From contig NZ_VDZH01000001.1 in assembly GCF_007673235.1 (NCBI RefSeq), forward strand, positions 252,474 to 316,473: a stretch of 64,000 nucleotides of DNA. The letters run 5' to 3'. This DNA is from Curtobacterium pusillum (GTDB lineage Bacteria > Actinomycetota > Actinomycetes > Actinomycetales > Microbacteriaceae). Made by a program: the position numbers and the translations under genes. Below the pieces are notes generated by a model, which ran no database searches, was not told the origin of the DNA, and saw only the letters and a program-made list of their open reading frames with translations. Every line of letters starts with the position of its first letter. The stretch's first letter is position 1. Positions 1 to 8,176 of this stretch are shown here, in pieces.

Positions 1-67
1 CCCCCCCCGGCCCCCGCCCCCGCCCCCCCCCCGCACCCCCCCCCCGCGCCCCCGGGGCCCGGGGGGC
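1..67. other. Poly-C low-complexity tract with GC hairpin
   Basis: The first 67 bases are almost pure C with isolated G, then a G run. Read on the minus strand this is a series of G runs directly downstream of the DUF349 gene. Bases 48-53 and 62-67 form a 6-bp GC hairpin (GCCCCC/GGGGGC) that could end transcription of that gene. The G-run pattern also fits a G-quadruplex. An assembly or contig edge artefact is a real alternative because the tract starts exactly at the window boundary. Confidence 0.5.
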
Positions 68-85
68 TTCGTCGTACGGGGTGGA

Positions 86-1318
86 TCAGCTGCCGAGGGC
101 GTCGAGCCAGATCTTGCGGGCGTCGAGCGCTTCCTGCGCGTCCTTGATCTTGCGCGCGTTGCCGGAGGCCTGTGCCTCGGCGAGCTCCGACTCGAGCTTG
201 CCGATGGCGTCCTCGAGCTGGCTCGCGAGCCCCGTCTGGCGGGCCTTGCGCTCCGGGTCGGACGCCTTCCAGTGCTGGTCCTCGAGCGAGCGCACGTGGT
301 CCTCGACGGCGCGCAGCCGGTCCTCGATGCGGCGGACGTCGCCGCGCGGGACCTTGCCGATCTCGTCCCAGCGACGCTGGATGCCCGTGAGCGTCCGGCG
401 TGCCGCGACCCGGTCGGTCTCCTGCAGGAGCGGCTCGGCCTCGGTCAGCAAGGCCTGCTTCGCCTCGAGGTTGCCGGAGAACTCCTCGTTCTCGGCAGCG
501 CTCTCGGCGTGACGCTGCTCGAACAGCACGTCACCCGCGGCCTTGAACCGGGCCCAGAGCGCGTCGTCGTGGCGCTTGCCGGCGCGACCCGCCTGCTTCC
601 AGTCGTCGAGGAGCTCCCGGTACGCCGGGATCGCGTCCGAGCCGCGGGGCGCGAGGGCCTCGGCCTGCTGGACGAGTTCCTGCTTGCGGTTGCGGGCGTC
701 GCGGTGCTGGGCGTCGAGCTCCGAGTAGAACGCGCGACGGTGCTGGTCGACCGTCGAGCGTGCGGCACGGAACCGCTTCCAGAGCTCGTTCGCCTCGTTC
801 TTGGGGATCCGCGGCCCGTCGTGCTGGTGCTGCTGCCACCGGGCGAACACGTCGTCGAGCTGCGCGGTGATCTGCTTCCACTGCGCACGGGCCGGGTCGA
901 CGGCGGCCAGCGCCTCGGCTTCCTCGACCAGTGCGGCGCGGTGCGCGAGCGCGTCGGCCAATGCCTGCTGCGCCTGCTCGGCCTGCTCCTTGGTGAGGGA
1001 ACCGAGCTGTTCGGTGAGCGCCCCGACGCGGGTCTCGAGCGACTTGAGGTCGCCGACCACGCGGGCCTCGGCCACGAGGGTCTGGAGGTGCTCGACCGTC
1101 CGGGCGACGTCGTTCGCCGACGCCCCGCGCTGGACGCGCTGCTCGGCGATCTTCACCTGCCCCTCGAGGTCGGCGTACTTCCGCGCGAAGTAGGCGAGGG
1201 CTTCGTCGGGCGTCGCGTCCGGGTACTCACCGACGGCTTTCTCGGTGTCCTCGTACCGGACGTACACCGTCCCGTTCTCGTCGACCCGCCCCCAGGTCGT
1301 TGCTTCGTCAGATCCCAC
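86..1318 (-). CDS. DUF349 domain-containing protein
   Basis: A 410-residue, highly charged, predicted largely helical cytoplasmic protein. Repeated blocks of the type W(K/R)..G......D..LW.RF..A are visible around residues 150-175, 225-250 and 300-330, the pattern of tandem DUF349 repeats found in many actinobacteria. The N-terminal part (WGRVDENGTVYVR) matches the usual start of this family. The C-terminal third is a long Glu/Ala/Lys-rich coiled coil. The biochemical role of the family is not established. The gene is monocistronic on the minus strand, next to a minus-strand cyclophilin, and ends before a poly-C/GC hairpin region. The ATG start agrees with the conserved N-terminus. Confidence 0.85.
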   Translation of the reverse strand: MGSDEATTWGRVDENGTVYVRYEDTEKAVGEYPDATPDEALAYFARKYADLEGQVKIAEQRVQRGASANDVARTVEHLQTLVAEARVVGDLKSLETRVGALTEQLGSLTKEQAEQAQQALADALAHRAALVEEAEALAAVDPARAQWKQITAQLDDVFARWQQHQHDGPRIPKNEANELWKRFRAARSTVDQHRRAFYSELDAQHRDARNRKQELVQQAEALAPRGSDAIPAYRELLDDWKQAGRAGKRHDDALWARFKAAGDVLFEQRHAESAAENEEFSGNLEAKQALLTEAEPLLQETDRVAARRTLTGIQRRWDEIGKVPRGDVRRIEDRLRAVEDHVRSLEDQHWKASDPERKARQTGLASQLEDAIGKLESELAEAQASGNARKIKDAQEALDARKIWLDALGS

Positions 1319-1379
1319 AGGTCTCGCCTCGATCGTGGTAGTGCATCACCGACGTCGCCGTCGGCACGGTCAGGTCGTC

Positions 1380-1385
1380 AGCCTA
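1380..1385 (-). promoter_or_regulatory. Putative -10 (TAGGCT) for the DUF349 gene
   Basis: On the minus strand TAGGCT lies about 60 bases upstream of the ATG, giving a short leader that contains a CCGAC/GTCGG hairpin. The TANNNT shape matches the other -10 candidates in this window. No convincing -35 is visible. Confidence 0.4.
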
Positions 1386-1431
1386 TTGCACGGACGGCCT
1401 CTGCGACCCGCCCGGACAGCGCGCCTGTGGA

Positions 1432-2247
1432 CTACTTCTCCTGCTCGATCGTCGCGCCGGTGATCTTCGTCGCCACCTTCGGCTCGCCGGTGCCGTCGCT
1501 GCCGGCCGAGGAGATGCCCTTCGACGTGATCTTCGACTCGAGCTCGTCGAGGCCGCTCGTGACCTTCCCGACGACGGTGTACCCGCCCGTCGAGCCGTCG
1601 AGCGTGGTGTCGCCGTAGACGATGAAGAACTGCGTCGTCTGCGAGTAGGCGGACGAGCTGCGGGCGATCGCGATGGTGCCCTTCTCGTACTTCCCGTCGC
1701 TCGGGACGTTCTCGAGCGGGCCGTACTGGAACCCGGCGTCGCCCGTGCCGTCGCCGTTCGCGGAACCGCACTGCAGGAACTCGAACCCGTCGCTGTCGGC
1801 GAGCCGGTGACAGGTGGTGCCGTTGTAGAACTGCTCCTGGATGAGCTTGATCTCGACGCTCGCGGCCTGCGGCGCCTTCTTCCCGTCGAGCTCGATGCCG
1901 AGCTTCACGTCCTTGTTGAGCGTGAGGGACCCCGTCCAGGTCGAGTCCTTCGCGATCGACTTGCTCGGGACGTCGCCGGTGTTCGCGGCGGTGGCACTGG
2001 CCGACGGGGTCGGCGTGGCCGTCGCACTGGCGCTGGCCTCGGCCTTCTCGTCGGACCCCTGCGAGCCGGCGAACGCGAGTTGCGATCCGGTGGCCAGTGC
2101 GGCGATGAGGACGAGCACGCTCGCACCGACGAGGTTGTCCCGCAGGCGACGGCGGCGCTGCCGGTCGTGCAGGCCCTGGCGGGCCTTGTAGAGGCGGAGG
2201 CGCTCACGTGCCTCGCGGTTGTCACGCGCCTGGTTCTTCGGTGCCAC
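1432..2247 (-). CDS. Membrane-anchored cyclophilin-type peptidylprolyl isomerase
   Basis: A 271-residue protein with a basic N-terminus (residues 1-38, rich in Arg), one transmembrane segment at about 40-63 and a low-complexity Ala/Ser/Thr/Pro linker (70-95). A cyclophilin-like domain follows from about 105 to the end. Recognisable family positions are FYNGTTCHRL and a TQFFIVYGD block, the usual core of the cis-trans prolyl isomerase fold. It would act outside the membrane on secreted proteins. Actinobacteria commonly keep such an anchored cyclophilin close to rarA/rpsD. Divergent from rarA, so the two promoters share the roughly 107-base gap. Confidence 0.88.
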   Translation of the reverse strand: MAPKNQARDNREARERLRLYKARQGLHDRQRRRRLRDNLVGASVLVLIAALATGSQLAFAGSQGSDEKAEASASATATPTPSASATAANTGDVPSKSIAKDSTWTGSLTLNKDVKLGIELDGKKAPQAASVEIKLIQEQFYNGTTCHRLADSDGFEFLQCGSANGDGTGDAGFQYGPLENVPSDGKYEKGTIAIARSSSAYSQTTQFFIVYGDTTLDGSTGGYTVVGKVTSGLDELESKITSKGISSAGSDGTGEPKVATKITGATIEQEK

Positions 2248-2341
2248 GGTGCTGGTCGTACCTCTCGTCGAGTGTGCGACGAGCGTACTAGAACCCCCAC
2301 CCCCACCGCCCTGGAGGCACGCCCCTGTCAGCGGGTCGGCC

Positions 2342-2347
2342 TACGAT
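2342..2347 (+). promoter_or_regulatory. Leaderless -10 (TACGAT) for rarA
   Basis: TACGAT ends 7 bases before the rarA ATG, so transcription would begin at or next to the start codon. No ribosome binding site is needed or visible. The same geometry recurs at several genes in the window. Confidence 0.55.
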
Positions 2348-2354
2348 TGGGTGC

Positions 2355-3749
2355 ATGGCAGCGGACCGTTCGGGCATGCGTGCGCCCACCACCGGCGGTC
2401 GCGCCGGGCTCGCGCAGGGTTCCGTCCCGCTCGCGGTCCGGATGCGGCCGACCAGCCTCGACGAGGTCGCCGGCCAGCAGCACCTGCTCGGCCGCGGCAG
2501 CCCCCTCGTGCAGCTCGCGACGGGCACGCGCGACAACCCCGGCGGTGTCTCGGTGATCCTCTGGGGGCCGCCCGGCACCGGCAAGACGACCCTGGCCCAG
2601 GCGATCGCGCGGCAGTCCGGCCGCGAGTTCGTCGAGCTCTCCGCGGTGACCGCCGGCGTCAAGGACGTGCGCGAGGTCATGGAAAAGGCGCTCACGCACC
2701 GCGACCTCTACGGCTCCACCACGGTGCTGTTCCTGGACGAGATCCACCGCTTCAGCAAGGCGCAGCAGGACGCGCTGCTGCCAGGGGTCGAGAACGGCTG
2801 GGTCATCCTCATCGCCGCGACGACCGAGAACCCCTCGTTCTCGGTGATCTCCCCGCTGTTGTCCCGGTCGCTCCTGCTGACCCTCAAGCCCCTCACCGAT
2901 GAAGACCTCGGCATGCTCGTCGACCGCGCGGTGGAGGACCCCCGCGGGCTCGGCGGATCGGTCGTCCTCGGGGACGAAGCCCGCAGTGCCATCGTGCGGC
3001 TGTCGTCCGGGGACGCGCGCCGGGCCCTCACCGCGCTCGAGGCCGCAGCGTCGTCAGCCGTGGCTGCCCAGGCCGACGACGGCGACGACGCCCTCGACGG
3101 TGTGGAGACCGTACCGGTCATCGACGCCGACACCGTCGCCGCGGCCGTGGACCGTGCCCTCCTGCGCTACGACCGGCAGGGCGACGAGCACTACGACGTC
3201 ATCAGCGCGTTCATCAAGTCCGTGCGGGGGAGTGACGTCGACGCCGCGCTGCACTACCTGGCCCGGATGATCGAGGCGGGCGAGGACCCGCGGTTCATCG
3301 CCCGCCGGATCATCATCTCGGCGTCGGAGGACATCGGCATGGCGGACCCGCAGGCCCTGCCGATCGCCGTCGCCGCCGCGCAGGCCGTCCAGCTCATCGG
3401 CATGCCTGAGGGACGGATCCCGCTGGCCGAGGCCGTCGTCTACCTGGCGACCGCGCCGAAGTCGAACGCCGCCTACAACGGGGTGAACGCCGCCATCGCC
3501 GACGTCAAGGCCGGCCGGCTCGGGGTCGTGCCGATGCACCTCCGTGACGCCCACTACCCCGGGGCGAAGCGGCTCGGGCACGGCAAGGGCTACGTCTACT
3601 CGCACGACGCCGAGCACGGGGTCGCCGAGCAGCAGTACCTCCCCGACGCGCTCGAGGGCACCGAGTACTACACCCCGACGGCGAACGGCTTCGAGCGCGA
3701 GGTCGGCCCGCGGCTCGAGCGACTCCGGAAGATCACCCGCGGCGAGTAG
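2355..3749 (+). CDS. rarA: Replication-associated recombination protein A (AAA+ ATPase)
   Basis: A 464-residue AAA+ ATPase of the RarA/MgsA/WRNIP1 family, related to clamp loaders, that acts at stalled replication forks. The N-terminal '[17 protein letters not shown]' block is typical. Walker A GPPGTGKT is at residues 71-78, Walker B with DEIH at about 128-131, and a sensor 'TTENPSF' follows. The C-terminal half carries the family tetramerisation region ([17 protein letters not shown], then [10 protein letters not shown]). Length is normal for the family. The start codon sits 7 bases after a TACGAT -10, which supports a leaderless mRNA. It precedes rpsD, a common actinobacterial arrangement. 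Confidence 0.95.
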   Translation: MAADRSGMRAPTTGGRAGLAQGSVPLAVRMRPTSLDEVAGQQHLLGRGSPLVQLATGTRDNPGGVSVILWGPPGTGKTTLAQAIARQSGREFVELSAVTAGVKDVREVMEKALTHRDLYGSTTVLFLDEIHRFSKAQQDALLPGVENGWVILIAATTENPSFSVISPLLSRSLLLTLKPLTDEDLGMLVDRAVEDPRGLGGSVVLGDEARSAIVRLSSGDARRALTALEAAASSAVAAQADDGDDALDGVETVPVIDADTVAAAVDRALLRYDRQGDEHYDVISAFIKSVRGSDVDAALHYLARMIEAGEDPRFIARRIIISASEDIGMADPQALPIAVAAAQAVQLIGMPEGRIPLAEAVVYLATAPKSNAAYNGVNAAIADVKAGRLGVVPMHLRDAHYPGAKRLGHGKGYVYSHDAEHGVAEQQYLPDALEGTEYYTPTANGFEREVGPRLERLRKITRGE

Positions 3750-3769
3750 TACCCGGGTCGAGTTCCTGC

Positions 3770-3775
3770 TACCAT
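3770..3775 (+). promoter_or_regulatory. Putative -10 (TACCAT) of the rpsD leader
   Basis: TACCAT lies just after the rarA stop and just before the first of several stable hairpins. Transcription from about 3782 would give an rpsD leader of roughly 190 bases. It is the only TANNNT-type hexamer I can place before the hairpin series. Confidence 0.4.
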
Positions 3776-3793
3776 TACCGGGCCTACGTCCTG

Positions 3794-3941
3794 GTCCTCG
3801 AGCACGGCTGCGTCGAGGACAGAGTGCCACTCCGGTGGTACGGGGGCAGAGGTTCGGACTGTAGCCGTCCGATCCCACAGGCTCATCCCTCTGGATCCCT
3901 TCGTCGGGTTCGACCACACGTGCGCGTGCGTTGGCCGACGA
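3794..3941 (+). promoter_or_regulatory. Hairpin-rich 5' leader of rpsD, candidate ribosomal-protein autoregulatory RNA
   Basis: Four consecutive helices can be read directly. An 8-bp perfect stem is formed by 3794-3801 and 3813-3820. A 7-bp stem with a TCCG tetraloop lies at 3824-3841. A 6-bp perfect stem pairs 3854-3859 with 3867-3872. A 7-bp stem pairs 3901-3907 with 3935-3941 and encloses a CACG/CGTG mini-hairpin (3917-3928). After them a TCAGT triplet repeat (3943-3956) and an A-rich Shine-Dalgarno lead to the GTG start. S4 is known to repress its own mRNA through a leader in other bacteria. Whether this leader does so is inference. Confidence 0.55.
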
Positions 3942-3973
3942 TCAGTTCAGTTCAGTACAGAGAAAAGGACCCT

Positions 3974-4603
3974 GTGTCTACCAAGTCACGTACCCGCAGC
4001 AAGACCCGCCTGTCGCGCGCGCTCGGCATCCCGCTGACGCCGAAGGCGGCCCGTTACCTCGAGAAGCGCCCCTACGGCCCCGGTGAGCACGGCCGCACCC
4101 GCCGTCGTGCGGACAGCGACTACGCCGTCCGCCTCCGTGAGAAGCAGCGTCTGCGCGCCCAGTACGGCATCCGCGAGAAGCAGCTCCGCATCGTCTTCGA
4201 AGAGGCCCGCAAGACGAAGGGCCTGACCGGTGAGAACCTGGTCGAGCTCCTCGAGCAGCGCCTCGACGCCCTCGTGCTCCGTGCCGGCTTCGCCCGCACC
4301 ACCGCGCAGGCCCGTCAGCTGATCGTGCACCGTCACATCCTCGTCGACGGCAAGCTCGTCGACCGTCCGTCCTTCCGCGTGAAGGAGGGGCAGCTCATCC
4401 ACGTGAAGCAGCGCTCCGAGTCCCTCGAGCCGTTCCAGGTCGCCGCCGCCGGTGGGCACCAGGAAGTCCTGCCGAAGGTCCCGGGCTACCTCGAGGTCGA
4501 GATCGACAAGCTCCAGGCCCGCCTGGCTCGTCGCCCGAAGCGCGCCGAGGTCCCCGTGACCTGTGAAGTGCAGCTCGTCGTCGAGTACTACGCAGCTCGC
4601 TGA
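3974..4603 (+). CDS. rpsD: 30S ribosomal protein S4
   Basis: A 209-residue S4 protein that nucleates small-subunit assembly by binding 16S rRNA. The N-terminal part is arginine-rich (VSTKSRTRSKTRLSRALG, then RRADSDYAVRLREKQRLR). The S4 RNA-binding fold spans about 95-160 (RLDALVLRAGFARTTAQARQ, HRHILVDGKLV). It lacks the zinc-binding cysteines of the C+ type. The GTG at 3974 is chosen because it follows an AAAAGGA ribosome binding site and matches the conserved N-terminus; an in-frame upstream extension to 3824 lies inside the structured leader. Followed by a strong GC hairpin terminator. Confidence 0.97.
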   Translation: MSTKSRTRSKTRLSRALGIPLTPKAARYLEKRPYGPGEHGRTRRRADSDYAVRLREKQRLRAQYGIREKQLRIVFEEARKTKGLTGENLVELLEQRLDALVLRAGFARTTAQARQLIVHRHILVDGKLVDRPSFRVKEGQLIHVKQRSESLEPFQVAAAGGHQEVLPKVPGYLEVEIDKLQARLARRPKRAEVPVTCEVQLVVEYYAAR

Positions 4604-4618
4604 TCCACTGATCACACC

Positions 4619-4660
4619 CGAACGGCGGGTCGTCCTCTCACGAGGGCGGCCCGCCGTTCG
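4619..4660 (+). terminator. Rho-independent-like terminator after rpsD
   Basis: An 11-bp perfect stem (4619-4629 with 4650-4660, CGAACGGCGGG and its complement) encloses a 20-base loop with a further internal stem. There is no T run, as is usual in such GC-rich genomes. Confidence 0.7.
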
Positions 4661-4683
4661 GCGTCGGTGCCCGGTGTCGTCGG

Positions 4684-4689
4684 TAAGAT
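4684..4689 (+). promoter_or_regulatory. Putative -10 (TAAGAT) for the 4733 gene and alaS operon
   Basis: TAAGAT lies 43 bases upstream of the GTG start of the small membrane protein and just after the rpsD terminator. This is a plausible start for transcription into alaS. Confidence 0.4.
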
Positions 4690-4732
4690 CGTCTGGGCAC
4701 GCACCGCTCGCGTGCACAGAGGGAGAGGCACC

Positions 4733-4915
4733 GTGAAGCAGCTGTTCTTCGTCGCCGTCGGCGTCGTCATCGGGTTCGCAGTCGCGCACAAGGTCGCGAA
4801 CACCCCCGGAGGCGCCCGGTTCTTCGCCGACGTGAACGCTCGCACGCAGGCCTTCCGGGGTGCCGTCGCCGAGGGCTACCGCTCTCGTGAGGCCGAGCTC
4901 CGCACCGACGTCTGA
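4733..4915 (+). CDS. Small single-span membrane protein upstream of alaS
   Basis: A 60-residue protein with one N-terminal hydrophobic helix (about residues 3-20, LFFVAVGVVIGFAVAHKV) and a polar tail. The GTG start follows a GGGAGAGG ribosome binding site by 5 bases. The 'TPGGARFF' segment after the helix is typical of short uncharacterised actinobacterial proteins encoded immediately before alaS. No function is known to me. It is 55 bases from alaS and probably cotranscribed. The assignment as real rests on the ribosome binding site, the membrane helix and the position. Confidence 0.75.
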   Translation: MKQLFFVAVGVVIGFAVAHKVANTPGGARFFADVNARTQAFRGAVAEGYRSREAELRTDV

Positions 4916-4970
4916 CCGTCGTCCGACCGACCTCTCCTCCCACGCACACGACCTGAAACCAGGAAGCACC

Positions 4971-7628
4971 ATGCAGACCGCAGAGATCCGCCGCCGTTGG
5001 CTCCAGTTCTTCGGTGACCGCGGCCACACCGTCGTCCCGTCCGCCTCGCTCGTCTCGGACGACCCCTCGCTCCTGTTCACGGTCGCCGGCATGGTGCCGT
5101 TCATCCCGTACCTGACCGGGCTCGTCCCCGCGCCGTACCCGCGTGCCACGAGCGTGCAGAAGTGCATCCGCACGAACGACATCGAAGAGGTCGGCAAGAC
5201 CCCGCGGCACGGCACGTTCTTCCAGATGAACGGCAACTTCTCGTTCGGCGACTACTTCAAGGAGCAGGCGATCCAGTTCGCCTGGGAGTTCCTGACGAAG
5301 CCGGAGTCCGACGGTGGTCTGGGCTTCTCGCCCGACGACCTCTGGGTGACCGTCTACGAGGAGGACGACGAGGCGATCGCCTTCTGGAAGCAGCACTCCT
5401 CCCTGCCCGAGGAGCGCATCCAGCGCCTCGGCAAGGACACGAACTACTGGTCGACCGGACAGCCCGGCCCGGCGGGTCCCTGCTCGGAGATCTTCTTCGA
5501 CCGCGGCCCCGAGTACGGCATCGACGGCGGCCCGGCCACCGACGACGACCGCTACGTCGAGATCTGGAACCTCGTGTTCATGCAGTACCAGATCGCCGAC
5601 GTCCGCTCGAAGTACGACTTCGAGATCACCGGCGAGCTCCCGAACAAGAACATCGACACCGGCATGGGCCTCGAGCGCGTCGCGTTCATCAAGCAGGGCG
5701 TCGACAACATGTACGAGATCGACCAGGTCCGCCCGGTCCTCGACCAGGCCGCGGCGATCTCCGGCCGGCAGTACGGCGCCGTGCACGAGGACGACGTCCG
5801 CATGCGCGTCATCGCCGACCACGTCCGGTCGTCCCTCATGCTCATCGCCGACGGCGTCAGCCCGTCGAACGAGGGCCGCGGGTACATCCTCCGTCGCCTG
5901 CTCCGCCGCACGGTGCGCGCGATGCGCCTGCTCGGCGTCGAGGACGCGACGTTCCCGCGCCTGTTCCCGGCGTCCCGTGACGCCATGCGCGAGGCGTACC
6001 CCGAGGTCGCGTCGGACTACGACCGGATCGCCCGGATCGCCTACGCGGAAGAGGAGACCTTCCTCCGCACGCTCGCGCAGGGCACCACGATCCTCGACGT
6101 CGCCGTCGAGCGCGCCAAGCAGGACGGTGCGCCGTCGATCGGCGGCGACACGGCGTTCCTGCTCCACGACACCTTCGGCTTCCCCATCGACCTCACGATG
6201 GAGATGGCCGAGGAAGCCGGCGTCCGGGTCGACCGGTCAGCGTTCGAGACCCTCATGTCCGAGCAGCGTGCCCGCGCGAAGGCGGACGCGAAGAGCAAGA
6301 AGACGGCCCTCGCCGACCTCAGCGTGTACAGCGCGTTCCGGGCCAAGGGCGAGACGGTCTTCCTCGGCTACGACGCGCTCGAGGCCGAGACGAACGTCCT
6401 CGGCATCATCGTGGGCGGTGTCAGCGTCGACCGTGCGGTCGCGGGCGACATCGCCGAGGTCATCCTCGGTGAGACCTCCCTGTACGCGGAGTCCGGCGGC
6501 CAGGACGCCGACCAGGGCTCCATCGTCGGCAACGGCTTCGACCTCGAGGTCCTCGACGTCCAGCGTCCGGTCGCGGGCCTCTGGAGCCACACCGTGCAGG
6601 TCCGCTCCGGCGAGGTCGGTGTCGGTGCCCCGGCGACCACCGTCGTCGACGCGGAGTACCGCCGCGGTGCGACCCAGGCCCACTCGGCGACGCACCTCGT
6701 GAACGCCGCGCTGCGCGACATCCTCGGCCCGGAGGCGCTCCAGGCCGGCTCGTACAACAAGTCGGGCTACATGCGCCTCGACTTCTCGTGGTCGCAGCCC
6801 GTCTCCACCGAGACCCGCTCCGAGATCGAGGAGGTCGTGAACACCGCGATCCGCTCCGACCTCGAGGTCTCCACGCGGGTGCTCCCGCTCGACGAGGCGA
6901 AGTCCCTCGGGGCGCAGGCGCTGTTCGGCGAGAAGTACGGCTCCGAGGTCCGCATGGTGGACATCGGCGGGCCGTGGTCCCGCGAGCTCTGCGGTGGCAC
7001 GCACGTGGCGTCCAGCGCGCAGGTCGGTCTCGTCAACCTGGTGGGGGAGTCGAGCGTCGGGTCGACCAACCGCCGTGTCGAGGCCCTCGTCGGACTCGAG
7101 GGCTTCCGGGACCTCGCCGTCGAGCGCACGATCGTGTCGCAGCTGTCGAGCGCCCTGAAGGCTCCGCGCGCGGACCTGCCGACCCGCGTGCAGTCCCTGA
7201 TGGAGGACCTCCGGACCGCGCAGAAGCGGATCGCCGAGTTCGAGTCGGCGAACCTGCAGCAGCGCGTGCCGTCGATCGCACGACAGGCCACGACCGTCGG
7301 CGCGACCACCGTGGTCGCCGAGACCGTCGAGGGCCTGCAGTCCGGCGACGACCTCCGTGCCCTCGTGACCGGCGTCCGCAGCCAGCTCGGCGACGGCGCT
7401 GCAGTGGTCGTCCTGGGCGCGGTCATCAACGACAAGCCCGTCGTCATCGTGGCCACCAACGACGCTGCCCGCGCGGCCGGTGTCCAGGCCGGTCCGCTCG
7501 CGAAAGAGGCGGCCGGGGTACTCGGTGGTGGCGGTGGCGGCAAGCCCGACCTCGCGCAGGGCGGTGGCACCGACGCGTCGGCGCTCCCGGCCGCGTTGCG
7601 TGCGGTGACCGACCGGCTCGCGGCCTGA
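4971..7628 (+). CDS. alaS: Alanyl-tRNA synthetase
   Basis: An 885-residue class II synthetase that charges tRNA-Ala. The catalytic domain occupies roughly 1-450 (HTVVPSASLVSDDPSLLFTV, then RYVEIWNLVFMQY and GMGLERV). The editing domain carries the zinc-binding HSATH motif near residue 570 and the second part CGGTHV near residue 675. The C-terminal C-Ala domain ends with a Gly-rich GGGGGGKPDLAQGGG stretch, which is the conserved end of the family. The ATG at 4971 follows AGGAAGCACC and the normal MQTAEIRRRWLQFF start. An in-frame extension to 4860 overlaps the upstream gene and is rejected. ruvX follows 2 bases later. Confidence 0.98.
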   Translation: MQTAEIRRRWLQFFGDRGHTVVPSASLVSDDPSLLFTVAGMVPFIPYLTGLVPAPYPRATSVQKCIRTNDIEEVGKTPRHGTFFQMNGNFSFGDYFKEQAIQFAWEFLTKPESDGGLGFSPDDLWVTVYEEDDEAIAFWKQHSSLPEERIQRLGKDTNYWSTGQPGPAGPCSEIFFDRGPEYGIDGGPATDDDRYVEIWNLVFMQYQIADVRSKYDFEITGELPNKNIDTGMGLERVAFIKQGVDNMYEIDQVRPVLDQAAAISGRQYGAVHEDDVRMRVIADHVRSSLMLIADGVSPSNEGRGYILRRLLRRTVRAMRLLGVEDATFPRLFPASRDAMREAYPEVASDYDRIARIAYAEEETFLRTLAQGTTILDVAVERAKQDGAPSIGGDTAFLLHDTFGFPIDLTMEMAEEAGVRVDRSAFETLMSEQRARAKADAKSKKTALADLSVYSAFRAKGETVFLGYDALEAETNVLGIIVGGVSVDRAVAGDIAEVILGETSLYAESGGQDADQGSIVGNGFDLEVLDVQRPVAGLWSHTVQVRSGEVGVGAPATTVVDAEYRRGATQAHSATHLVNAALRDILGPEALQAGSYNKSGYMRLDFSWSQPVSTETRSEIEEVVNTAIRSDLEVSTRVLPLDEAKSLGAQALFGEKYGSEVRMVDIGGPWSRELCGGTHVASSAQVGLVNLVGESSVGSTNRRVEALVGLEGFRDLAVERTIVSQLSSALKAPRADLPTRVQSLMEDLRTAQKRIAEFESANLQQRVPSIARQATTVGATTVVAETVEGLQSGDDLRALVTGVRSQLGDGAAVVVLGAVINDKPVVIVATNDAARAAGVQAGPLAKEAAGVLGGGGGGKPDLAQGGGTDASALPAALRAVTDRLAA

Positions 7629-7630
7629 CC

Positions 7631-8080
7631 GTGGCGATCCGATCCGGGCGCCGGCTCGGCGTCGACGTCGGGCGGGCCCGGATCGGTGTCGCGGTGTGCG
7701 ACCGTGACGGGCTCCTCGCGACGCCCGTCGAGACCGTCGCCCGGAAGGAGGCCACCGACGTGCGCCGGATCGCCGAGATCGCCGAGGAGTACGACGTCCT
7801 CGAGATCGTGGTGGGTCTGCCACTGTCGATGTCCGGAGGGGACACCCCGTCGACCGCCGACGCCCGTGCGTTCGCCGAGCGTCTCGCCGAGCACCGGCCC
7901 GTCCGGCTCGTGGACGAGCGGCTCTCGACGGTGACCGCGCAGCGGGGGTTGCACCAGGCCGGGAAGAACACGAAGAAGTCGCGCGCCGTGATCGACCAAG
8001 CGGCCGCTGTTATCATTCTGCAACACGCGCTCGACCACGAGCGTGCGTCCAGTGCCCCACCGGGGGCCACGCTCCCCTGA
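7631..8080 (+). CDS. ruvX: Holliday junction resolvase-like / pre-16S rRNA nuclease RuvX (YqgF)
   Basis: A 149-residue YqgF/RuvX protein with an RNase H-like fold. The first strand 'RRLGVDVGRARIGVAV' carries the conserved catalytic Asp. 'VVGLPLSMSG' and 'VRLVDERLSTVTAQR' are the second and third family motifs, and 'SRAVIDQAAAVIILQ' carries the last acidic position. In E. coli the homologue trims the 5' end of 16S rRNA. The GTG start lies 2 bases after the alaS stop, and alaS-ruvX-mltG is the usual actinobacterial order. Length is normal. Confidence 0.93.
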   Translation: MAIRSGRRLGVDVGRARIGVAVCDRDGLLATPVETVARKEATDVRRIAEIAEEYDVLEIVVGLPLSMSGGDTPSTADARAFAERLAEHRPVRLVDERLSTVTAQRGLHQAGKNTKKSRAVIDQAAAVIILQHALDHERASSAPPGATLP

Positions 8081-8176
8081 CAGTGCGCCACAGCACCGTT
8101 CCCCTGACCGCGGCTGCCACACCGTCGCCCAGCACCGTAGCCCAGGCGGAGTTCCCGACCGAGAGACCGAGGACCG

